The notes under the pieces are model-generated. The model was not told the origin of the DNA and ran no database searches. It saw only the letters and a program-made list of their open reading frames with translations. The translations under genes were made by a program, and so were the position numbers. This document shows positions 46,670 through 56,183 of a DNA stretch of 64,000 nt, piece after piece (within the stretch, counting starts at the first letter, position 1; each line of letters starts with the position of its first letter). Source of the stretch: Anoplopoma fimbria (Eukaryota > Chordata > Actinopteri > Perciformes > Anoplopomatidae); assembly GCF_027596085.1 (NCBI RefSeq), contig NC_072471.1, forward strand, positions 7,939,539-8,003,538, in the 5' to 3' direction.

Positions 46670-48255
46670 AAACATTAAATAAAGAGAATGAAACATTAAA
46701 TAAAGAGAATAAAAGATTAAATAAAGAGAATGAAACATTAAATAAAGAGAATAAAACATTAAATAAAGAGAACAAAACATCAAATAAAGATAATTAAAAA
46801 TTAAATAAAGATAATAAAACATTAAATAAAGAGATTAAAACATTAAATAAAGAAAATAAAACATTAAATAAAGAGAATAAAACATTAAATAAAGATAATG
46901 AAAAATTAAATAAAGAAAATGAAACATTAAATAAAGAGAATGAAACATTAAATAAAGAGAATAAAACATTAAATAAAGAAAATAAAACATTAAATAAAGA
47001 TAATGAAACATTAAATAAAGAGAATAAAAGATTAAATAAAGAGAATGAAACATTAAATAAAGAGAATAAAACATTAAATAAAGAGAACAAAACATCAAAT
47101 AAAGATAATGAAAAATTAAATAAAGATAATAAAACATTAAATAAAGAGATTAAAACATTAAATAAAGAAAATAAAACATTAAATAAAGAGAATAAAACAT
47201 TAAATGAAGATAATGAAAAATTAAATAAAGAGAATAAAAGATTAAATAAAGAGAATGTAAAGATAATGAAACATTAAATAAAGAAAATAAAAGATTAAAT
47301 AAAGATAATGAAACATTAAATAAAGAGAATAAAACATTAAATAAAGAGAATGAAACATTAAATAAAGAGAATGAAAAATTAAATTAAGAGAATAAAAAAT
47401 TAAATAAAGAGAATGTAAAGATAATGAAACATTAAATAAAGAAAATAAAACATTAAATAAAGAGAATAAAACATTAAATAAAGAGAATAAAACAATAAAG
47501 AAAATAAAAGATTAAATAAAGAAAATAAAACATTAAATAAAGAGATTAAAACATTAAATAAAGAAAATAAAACATTAAATAAAGAGAATAAAACATTAAA
47601 TGAAGATAATGAAAAATTAAATAAAGAGAATAAAAGATTTAATAAAGAGAATGTAAAGATAATGAAACATTAAATAAAGAAAATAAAACATTAAATAAAG
47701 AAAATAAAACATTAAATAAAGAGAATAAAACATTAAATGAAGATAATGAAAAATTAAATAAAGAGAATAAAACATTTAATAAAGAGATTGTAAAGATAAT
47801 GAAACATTAAATAAAGAAAATAAAACATTAAATAAAGAGAATAAAACATTAAATGAAGATAATGAAAAATTAAATAAAGAGAATAAAAGATTTAATAAAG
47901 AGAATGTAAAGATAATGAAACATTAAATAAAGAAAATAAAACATTAAATAAAGAAAATAAAACATTAAATAAAAGAATAAAACATTAAATGAAGATAATG
48001 AAAAATTAAATAAAAGAATAAAACATTAAATGTAAAGATAATGAAAATAAAACATTAAATAAAGAGAAATAAAAAGATTTAATAAAGAGAATAAAAGATT
48101 TAATGTAAAGATAATGAAACATTAAAAATTAAATAAAGAAAATAAAACATTAAATAAAGAGAATAAAACATTAAATGAAGATAATGAAAAATTAAATAAA
48201 GAGAATAAAAGATTTAATAAAGAGAATGTAAAGATAATGAAACATTAAATAAAAT
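46670..48255 (+). repeat. 21-bp VNTR, about 75 units, plus orientation
   Basis: Tandem units of (A/G)AAACATTAAATAAAGAGAAT with variation at four or five positions, plus a larger sub-unit marked by GAGAATGTAAAGATAATGAA near 47255, 47412, 47650, 47790, 47900 and 48225. Every unit carries AATAAA on the plus strand. In the sense frame each unit reads K/E-T-L-N-K-E/D-N. Minus-strand frames of the same DNA give the spurious Phe/Leu/Tyr-rich proteins. Confidence 0.95.
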
Positions 48256-48878
48256 GTTAATGCACTTACTACCGCATAGCCAGCACTTAATTTATCACCC
48301 ACACGATAACAAGACCCATCAGTCCAATACTCCAGGTCCACCACATGCAATGGGAGAGCTTGTAAATCTGATCTAAGCCTAGAGTATTTCTCTGCTTCTT
48401 GAACACAATCGTGTGGCTCACCATCTTCTGGAGTTGGCAAATTCTCAGCTGGATTTACCGTAACACACCTTGCTAGGGTAACATCTTCCTGCTCTAAGAG
48501 CCTATGATAGTCTCTGAGCCTAGACATAGTCAAGTTGTTCTTACCATAATTCAAAAGATTTCTGAGACCATGATGTGTAAGAATTGTCACTGGATAACCC
48601 ATTGTTACAGATGATGCTTTATTGTACATTAGAGAAACTCCCACCATAGCTCTGTAACACAGTGGTAACCCTAGCTCCACTTCTGAATAAGCCGTGGAGT
48701 AATATGAAATGGGTTGAGGACTCGTCCCCGTACCCGTTGGTTGACAAAGAACTGCACATGCATGTTTACCCCCAGTAGAAGTCGATACATATAACACAAA
48801 ATTCTTAGAGTAGTCTGGAATTGCTAGCGCCGGAGCCTCTTGCAACTTCTTTTTTGTTGTTTCAAATGCCAAAAGGCC
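48256..48878 (-). pseudogene. Endogenous retrovirus pol fragment (RT end to RNase H start)
   Basis: One minus-strand open frame, about 205 residues of retroviral origin. In order: the end of reverse transcriptase/connection (AFETTKKKLQEAPALAIPDY, later SYYSTAYSEVELGLPLC and LTHHGLRNLL), the linker with NPAENLPTPEDGEPHDCVQE, and the first strand of RNase H with its leading acidic residue in YWTDGSCY. The layout matches gamma/epsilon-like (class I) retroviral Pol. It is cut at both ends: upstream by the assembly gap and downstream by the VNTR, about 18 residues after the first RNase H aspartate, so the rest of RNase H and integrase are absent. No LTR is visible. It is an old, non-functional relic, although the remaining frame has no stop. 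Confidence 0.85.
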
Positions 48879-48978
48879 NNNNNNNNNNNNNNNNNNNNNN
48901 NNNNNNNNNNNNNNNNNNNNNNNNNNNNNNNNNNNNNNNNNNNNNNNNNNNNNNNNNNNNNNNNNNNNNNNNNNNNNN
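48879..48978. other. Assembly gap (100 N)
   Basis: Exactly 100 undetermined bases, the conventional size for a gap of unknown length. It lies at the point where the repeat orientation switches. Confidence 0.99.
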
Positions 48979-49258
48979 CTTCATTTAATTAATGTTTCAT
49001 TATCTTTATTTAATGTTTCATTTTCTTTATTTAATGTTTCATTCTCTTTATTTAATGTTTTATTATATATATATTTTTTTAAATTCACTAACTTTATTGA
49101 GACATTTGTTCATACATATAAAACACAATATATTTATATATATATGTATATATTTAAATTTTCAAGTTCTTATTTTTAAGATCTTAAGTTGATGCCACGA
49201 AGGCTGCAATATCATCTATTATCTTTATTTAATGTTTTATTATCTTTATTTAATGTTT

Positions 49259-49527
49259 CGCGTTTGTCACAGTCGCGGTGCAGTGACGTCACGTCATGAT
49301 GTTTTCACGGATGTTTATCTGGACGGCTCAGCCTCCTGTATACCGGTGTGCCGGATTACCGGCGTTTTTCACGGTACCGGTACCGGTGGACCGACCGGCT
49401 CAACCTCCTATAGCTAGCATAGCTAGAGGAGGTTGAGCCGTCTGGGAGCTAGAGGAGGCGTCCCGGTAGAATCCCGGTGACCGGGAAATAGGTTCCGGCG
49501 ATCACCGCGCATTGCATGCTGGGTAGA
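49259..49527 (-). repeat. GC-rich head unit, copy 1
   Basis: Begins CGCGTTTGTCACAGTCGCGG, then TGACGTCACGTCATGATG. The middle has nested ACCGGT/GGTACC palindromes and CTCAACCTCCT..AGGAGGTTGAG. It ends GCGCATTGCATGCTGGGTAG. It is followed at 49528-49547 by a T-rich run (the A-tail of the next sense-upstream copy). Confidence 0.93.
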
Positions 49528-51133
49528 TTTTTTTTTTTTTATTTTTTTTTAAATTCACTAACTTTATTGAGACATTTGTTCATACATATAAAACACATAT
49601 ATTTATTTATATGTATATATTTAAATTTTCAAGTTCTTATTTTTAAGATCTTAAGTTGATGCCACGAAGGCTGCAATATCATCTATTATCTTTATTTAAT
49701 GTTTTATTTTCTTTATTTAATGTTTCATTATCTTTTTATTTAATGTTTTATTGTTTTATTATATATTTTTTTAAATTCACTAACTTTATTGAGACATTTG
49801 TTCATACATATAAAACACAATATATTTATATATATATGTATATATTTAAATTTTCAAGTTCTTATTTTTAAGATCTTAAGTTGATGCCACGAAGGCTGCA
49901 ATATCATCTATTATCTTTATTTAATGTTTTATTTTCTTTATTTTTAATGTTTCATTTCTTTATTTAATTAATGTTTTTAATTTAATGTTTCATTTCATTT
50001 ATTTAATGTTTCATTCTCTTTATTTAATCTTTTATTTTCTTTATTTAATGTTTTATTCTCTTCATTTAATTAATGTTTCATTATCTTTATTTAATGTTTC
50101 ATTTTCTTTATTTAATGTTTCATTCTCTTTATTTAATGTTTTATTATATATATATTTTTTTAAATTCACTAACTTTATTGAGACATTTGTTCATACATAT
50201 AAAACACAATATATTTATATATATATGTATATATTTAAATTTTCAAGTTCTTATTTTTAAGATCTTAAGTTGATGCCACGAAGGCTGCAATATCATCTAT
50301 TATCTTTATTTAATGTTTTATTATCTTTATTTAATGTTTCATTCTCTTTATTTAATTAATGTTTCATTATCTTTATTTAATGTTTCATTTTCTTTATTTA
50401 ATGTTTCATTCTCTTTATTTAATCTTTTATTTTCTTTATTTAATGTTTTATTCTCTTCATTTAATTAATGTTTCATTATCTTTATTTAATGTTTCATTTT
50501 CTTTATTTAATGTTTCATTCTCTTTATTTAATGTTTTATTATATATATATTTTTTTAAATTCACTAACTTTATTGAGACATTTGTTCATACATATAAAAC
50601 ACAATATATTTATATATATATGTATATATTTAAATTTTCAAGTTCTTATTTTTAAGATCTTAAGTTGATGCCACGAAGGCTGCAATATCATCTATTATCT
50701 TTATTTAATGTTTTATTTTCTTTATTTAATGTTTCATTCTTTATTTTTATTTAATTAATGTTTCATTATCTTTATTTAATGTTTCATTTTCTTTATTTAA
50801 TGTTTCATTCTCTTTATTTTTAATCTTTTATTTTCTTTATTTAATGTTTTATTCTCTTCATTTAATTAATGTTTCATTATCTTTATTTAATGTTTCATTT
50901 TCTTTATTTAATGTTTCATTCTCTTTATTTAATGTTTTATTATATATATATTTTTTTAAATTCACTAACTTTATTGAGACATTTGTTCATACATATAAAA
51001 CACAATATATTTATTATATATGTATATATTTAAATTTTCAAGTTCTTATTTTTAAGATCTTAAGTTGATGCCACGAAGGCTGCAATATCATCTATTATCT
51101 TTATTTAATGTTTTATTATCTTTATTTAATGTT

Positions 51134-51402
51134 TCGCGTTTGTCACAGTCGCGGTGCAGTGACGTCACGTCATGATGTTTTCACGGATGTTTATCTGGAC
51201 GGCTCATCCTCCTGTATACCGGTGTGCCGGATTACCGGCGTTTTTCACGGTACCGGTACCGGTGGACCGACCGGCTCAACCTCCTATAGCTAGCATAGCT
51301 AGAGGAGGTTGAGCCGTCTGGGAGCTAGAGGAGGCGTCCCGGTAGAATCCCGGTGACCGGGAAATAGGTTCCGGCGATCACCGCGCATTGCATGCTGGGT
51401 AG
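51134..51402 (-). repeat. GC-rich head unit, copy 2
   Basis: Near-identical to copy 1, with GGCTCATCC in place of GGCTCAGCC. It is followed by a T-rich run of about 24 bases. Confidence 0.93.
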
Positions 51403-51555
51403 TTTTTTATTTTTTTTTTTTTTTTTAAATTCACTAACTTTATTGAGACATTTGTTCATACATATAAAACACAATATATTTATATATATATATTTAAATT
51501 TTCAAGTTCTTATTTTTAAGATCTTAAGTTGATGCCACGAAGGCTGCAATATCAT

Positions 51556-51823
51556 CTATTATCTTTATTTAATGTTTTATTCTCTTTATTTAATTAATGT
51601 TTTCACAGTTATCTTTATTTAATGTTTCACGGATGTTTATTTAATGTTTCAGCCTCCTTTATTTAATCGGTTTTATTTTCTTTTTTAATGTTTTATTCTC
51701 TTCATTTAATTAGCATAGCTAGAGGATTGATCTTTATTTAATGTTAGATTCCCTTGACCGGGAAATAGGTTCCGGCGATCATTCTCATTTATTTAATGAT
51801 TTTTATTTTTTTTTTTTTTAAAT
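51556..51823 (-). repeat. Scrambled head/VNTR chimera
   Basis: Short head pieces (TTCACGGATGTTTAT, CAGCCTCC, TAGCATAGCTAGAGGA, GACCGGGAAATAGGTTCCGG) appear in correct head order but alternate with 21-bp VNTR pieces (CTTTATTTAATG). It looks as if one head had been overwritten in patches by VNTR sequence. Confidence 0.85.
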
Positions 51824-51997
51824 TCACTAACTTTATTGAGACATTTGTTCATACATATAAAACACAATACATTTATATATATATGTATATATTTAAATTT
51901 TCAAGTTCTTATTTTTAAGATCTTAAGTTGATGCCACGAAGGCTGCAATATCATCTATTATCTTCATTTAATGTTTTATTATCTTTATTTAATGTTT

Positions 51998-52266
51998 CGC
52001 GTTTGTCACAGTCGCGGTGCAGTGACGTCACGTCATGATGTTTTCACGGATGTTTATCTGGACGGCTCAGCCTCCTGTATACCGGTGTGCCGGATTACCG
52101 GCGTTTTTCACGGTACCGGTACCGGTGGACCGACCGGCTCAACCTCCTATAGCTAGCATAGCTAGAGGAGGTTGAGCCGTCTGGGAGCTAGAGGAGGCGT
52201 CCCGGTAGAATCCCGGTGACCGGGAAATAGGTTCCGGCAATCACCGCGCATTGCATGCTGGGTAGA
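51998..52266 (-). repeat. GC-rich head unit, copy 3
   Basis: As copy 1, with a single change in GGTTCCGGCAATCACC. Confidence 0.93.
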
Positions 52267-52459
52267 TTTTTTTTTATTTTTTTTTTAAATTCACTAACTT
52301 TATTGAGCATTTGTTCATACATATAAAACACAATATATTTATATGTATATATTTAAATTTTCAAGTTCTTATTTTTAAGATCTTAAGTTGATGCCACGAA
52401 GGCTGCAATATCATCTATTATCTTTATTTAATGTTTTATTATCTTTATTTAATGTTTTT

Positions 52460-52717
52460 CGCGTTTGTCACAGTCGCTTTCACGTCATGATGTTTTCAGG
52501 GATGTTTATCTGGACGGCTCAGCCTCCTGTATACCGGTGTGCCGGATTACCGGCTTTTTCACGGTACCGGTACCGGTGGACCGACCGGCTCAACCTCCTA
52601 TAGCTAGCATAGCTAGAGGAGGTTGAGCCGTCTGGGAGCTAGAGGAGGCGTCCCGGTAGAATCCCGGTGACCGGGAAATAGGTTCCGGCGATCACCGCGC
52701 ATTGCATGCTGGGTAGA
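52460..52717 (-). repeat. GC-rich head unit, copy 4 (CRE-deleted)
   Basis: As copy 1, but CAGTCGC is followed by TTTCACGTCATG: the segment with TGACGTCA is deleted or rewritten. GGGATGTTTATC replaces CGGATGTTTATC, and one G is missing from CCGGCGTTTTTC. Confidence 0.92.
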
Positions 52718-53399
52718 TTTTTTTTTTTTTTTTTTTTAAATTCACTAACTTTATTGAGACATTTGTTCATACATATAAAACACAATATATTTATATATAT
52801 ATATTATTTAAATTTTCAAGTTCTTATTTTTAAGATCTTAAGTTGATGCCACGAAGGCTGCAATATCATCTATTATCTTTATTTAATGTTTTATTTTCTT
52901 TATTTAATGTTTCATCTTTATTTAATTAATGTTTCATTATCTTTATTTAATAATTTTATTTTCTTTATTTAATGTTTAATGTTTCATTATCTTTATTTAA
53001 TGTTTTTTCTCTTTATTTAATTAATGTTTCATTATCTTTATTTAATGTTTCATTTTCTTTATTTAATGTTTCATTCTCTTTATTTAATCTTTTATTTTCT
53101 TTATTTAATGTTTTATTCTCTTCATTTAATTAATGTTTCATTATCTTTATTTAATGTTTCATTTTCTTTATTTAATGTTTCATTCTCTTTATTTAATGTT
53201 TTATTATATATATATTTTTTTAAATTCACTAACTTTATTGAGACATTTGTTCATACATATAAAACACAATATATTTATATATATATGTATATATTTAAAT
53301 TTTCAAGTTCTTATTTTTAAGATCTTAAGTTGATGCCACGAAGGCTGCAATATCATCTATTATCTTCATTTAATGTTTTATTATCTTTATTTAATGTTT

Positions 53400-53668
53400 C
53401 GCGTTTGTCACAGTCGCGGTGCAGTGACGTCACGTCATGATGTTTTCACGGATGTTTATCTGGACGGCTCAGCCTCCTGTATACCGGTGTGCCGGATTAC
53501 CGGCGTTTTTCACGGTACCGGTACCGGTGGACCGACCGGCTCAACCTCCTATAGCTAGCATAGCTAGAGGAGGTTGAGCCGTCTGGGAGCTAGAGGAGGC
53601 GTCCCGGTAGAATCCCGGTGACCGGGAAATAGGTTCCGGCGATCACCGCGCATTGCATGCTGGGTAGA
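53400..53668 (-). repeat. GC-rich head unit, copy 5
   Basis: Matches copy 1 over its whole length. It differs from the other copies in being followed by two VNTR units (53670-53702) before the T-run. Confidence 0.93.
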
Positions 53669-55159
53669 TTTTCTTTATTTAATGTTTCATTCTCTTTATT
53701 TATTTTTTTTATTTTTTTTTAAATTCACTAACTTTATTGAGACATTTGTTCATACATATAAAACACAATATATTTATATATATATATTTAAATTTTCAAG
53801 TTCTTATTTTTAAGATCTTAAGTTGATGCCACGAAGGCTGCAATATCATCTATTATCTTTATTTAATGTTTTATTTTCTTTATTTAATGTTTCATTCTCT
53901 TTATTTAATTAATGTTTTTAATGTTTTCTTTATTTAATGTTTCATTTTCTTTATTTAATGTTTCTTCTTTCTTTATTTAATTAATGTTTCATTATCTTTA
54001 TTTAATGTTTCATTTTCTTTATTTAATGTTTCATTCTCTTTATTTTTATTTAATCTTTTATTTTCTTTATTTAATGTTTTATTCTCTTCATTTAATTAAT
54101 GTTTCATTATCTTTATTTAATGTTTCATTTTCTTTATTTAATGTTTCATTCTCTTTATTTAATGTTTTATTATATATATATTTTTTTAAATTCACTAACT
54201 TTATTGAGACATTTGTTCATACATATAAAACACAATATATTTATATATATATGTATATATTTAAATTTTCAAGTTCTTATTTTTAAGATCTTAAGTTGAT
54301 GCCACGAAGGCTGCAATATCATCTATTATCTTTATTTAATGTTTTATTTTCTTTATTTAATGTTTCATTCTCTTTATTTAATTAATGTTTCATTATCTTT
54401 ATTTAATGTTTCATTTTCTTTATTTAATGTTTCATTCTCTTTATTTAATCTTTTATTTTCTTTATTTAATGTTTTATTCTCTTTTATTTAATTAATGTTT
54501 CATTATCTTTATTTAATGTTTCATTTTCTTTATTTAATGTTTCATTCTCTTTATTTAATGTTTTATTTATATATATTTTTTTTAAATTCACTAACTTTAT
54601 TGAGACATTTGTTCATACATATAAAACACAATATATTTATATATATATGTATATATTTAAATTTTCAAGTTCTTATTTTTAAGATCTTAAGTTGATGCCA
54701 CGAAGGCTGCAATATCATCTATTATCTTTATTTAATGTTTTATTTTCTTTATTTAATGTTTCATTCTCTTTATTTAATTAATGTTTCATTATCTTTATTT
54801 AATGTTTCATTTTCTTTATTTAATGTTTCATTCTCTTTATTTAATCTTTTATTTATTTTCTTTATTTAATGTTTTATTCTCTTCATTTAATTAATGTTTC
54901 ATTATCTTTATTTAATGTTTCATTTTCTTTATTTAATGTTTCATTCTCTTTATTTAATGTTTTATTATATATATTTTTTTTAAATTCACTAACTTTATTG
55001 AGACATTTGTTCATACATATAAAACACAATATATTTATATATATATGTATATATTTAAATTTTCAAGTTCTTATTTTTAAGATCTTAAGTTGATGCCACG
55101 AAGGCTGCAATATCATCTATTATCTTTATTTAATGTTTTATTATCTTTATTTAATGTTT

Positions 55160-55430
55160 CGCGTTTGTCACAGTCGCGGTGCAGTGACGTCACGTCATGA
55201 TGTTTTCACGGATGTTTATCTGGACGGCTCATCCTCCTGTATACCGGTGTGCCGGATTACCGGCGTTTTTCACGGTACCGGTACCGGTGGACCGACCGGC
55301 TCAACCTCCTATAGCTAGCATAGCTAGAGGAGGTTGAGCCGTCTGGGAGCTAGAGGAGGCGTCACCCGGTAGAATCCCGGTGACCGGGAAATAGGTTCAA
55401 GCGATCACCGCGCATTGCATGCCGGGTAGA
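55160..55430 (-). repeat. GC-rich head unit, copy 6
   Basis: As copy 2 (GGCTCATCC) with GGCGTCACCCGG, GGTTCAAGCG and ATGCCGGGTAG variants. A 35-bp piece of a seventh head (55552-55583, same GCCGGGTAG variant) follows the next tail. Confidence 0.93.
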
Positions 55431-55659
55431 TCATCTATTATTTTATTTTTTTTTTATTTTTTTTTTTTTTTAAATTCACTAACTTTATTGAGACATTTGT
55501 TCATACATATAAAACACAATATATTTATATATATATGTATATATTTAAATTCCGGCGATCACCGCGCATTGCATGCCGGGTAGTTTTTAAAAAAAAAAAT
55601 TTATTTTAAAATTCAATAACTTTATTGAGACATTTGTTCATACATATAAACGAAAGATC

Positions 55660-56092
55660 ATTATCTTTATTTAATGTTTTATTCTCTTTATTTAATGTTT
55701 TATTTTCTTTATTTAATGTTTCATTATCTTTACATTTCTTTATTAAATCTTTTATTCTCTTTATTTAATTTTTCATTATCTTCATTTAATGTTTTATTCT
55801 CTTTATTTAATGTTTTATTTTCTTTATTTAATGTTTTAATCTCTTTATTTAATGTTTTATTTTCTTTATTTAATGTTTTATTTTCTTTATTGTTTTATTA
55901 TCTTTATTTAATGTTTTATTCTCTTTATTTAATCTTTTATTTTCTTTATTTAATGTTTCATTATCTTTACATTCTCTTTATTTAATGTTTTATTCTCTTT
56001 ATTTAATGTTTTATTCTCTTTATTTAATGTTTTATTCTCTTTATTTAATGTTTTATTCTCTTTATTTAATGTTTCATTCTCTAAGTGCTCTT
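55660..56092 (-). repeat. Right terminal VNTR block
   Basis: About 20 units of the 21-bp VNTR in minus sense, including the GTAAAGATAATGAA sub-unit at about 55720 and 55960. It is bounded on the right by a non-repeat head (56093-56183). Confidence 0.9.
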
Positions 56093-56183
56093 GTGGTGTC
56101 ATCCGCAGTTTTAGTTGAAAACGCTCATGTGACCGGGCTCTGGACCGGGCTCTGGACCTCGACTGTTTCTCAGTAGTGGGCAT
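55950..56183 (-). other. Open frame running from unique sequence into the heptad VNTR (77 codons)
   Basis: A minus-strand frame starts MPTTEKQSRSRARSRARSHE, continues RFQLKLRMTPQEHLENE and then enters TLNKENK heptads, ending VKIMKH and stop. The first ~35 codons lie outside the VNTR; they include a 12-bp tandem duplication (ACCGGGCTCTGG, read on plus, 56131-56156) that yields RSRARSRARS. The heptad part has Leu at every seventh position, as in a coiled coil. There is no evidence of expression, promoter or splicing. It may be chance, or the remnant of a coding exon from which the VNTR grew. Confidence 0.3.

Larger units (their letters stand above)
49076..55655 (-). repeat. AT-rich tail module, about 17 copies, each with AATAAA
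   Basis: Copies begin (plus coordinates, at TTTAAATTCACTAACTTTAT) near 49077, 49548, 49770, 50158, 50553, 50950, 51425, 51825, 52286, 52735, 53218, 53718, 54181, 54582, 54979, 55470 and 55605; the last two are truncated. In minus sense each ends AATAAAGTTAGTGAATTT and then A. Next to a head the A-run is long (about 15-25, sometimes interrupted). Between head-less copies it is only A7 followed by a TA run. Spacing from AATAAA to the A-run (about 12 nt) is what a polyadenylated transcript would leave. Confidence 0.9.
48979..56092 (-). repeat. Right-arm array of composite repeat (head + VNTR + AT-rich tail)
   Basis: About 7.1 kb made almost wholly of three modules, all in minus sense. These are a GC-rich head of ~270 bp, the 21-bp VNTR in blocks of two to about twenty units, and an AT-rich tail of ~135 bp. 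In minus sense the tail starts near GATGATATTGCAGCCTTCGT and ends TCTCAATAAAGTTAGTGAAT followed by TTAAAA. Full units (tail through head) run about 440-470 bp, as at 49076-49527, 50949-51402, 51824-52266, 52288-52717, 53218-53668 and 54978-55430. Other tails are joined directly to VNTR without a head. Open frames here are repeat shadows. Confidence 0.93.

Noticed and set aside
49318..55318. 61-codon frames in each head copy (ending PTGSTSYS), conserved between copies
   Set aside because: Conservation equals the DNA identity of the tandem copies. They start in the VNTR, run antisense to the inferred transcript, and have no recognisable domain.
48992..55985. Many Phe/Leu/Tyr-rich open frames (MFHYLYLMFHFLYLMF type), apparently a repeated protein family
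   Set aside because: They are antisense reads of the 21-bp VNTR and AT-rich tail. Repetition of the DNA unit explains them, and they have no independent coding signal.
46463..56180. Prokaryote-like repeat arrays (CRISPR)
   Set aside because: Units are contiguous 21-bp repeats without unique spacers, and the context is a vertebrate genome.
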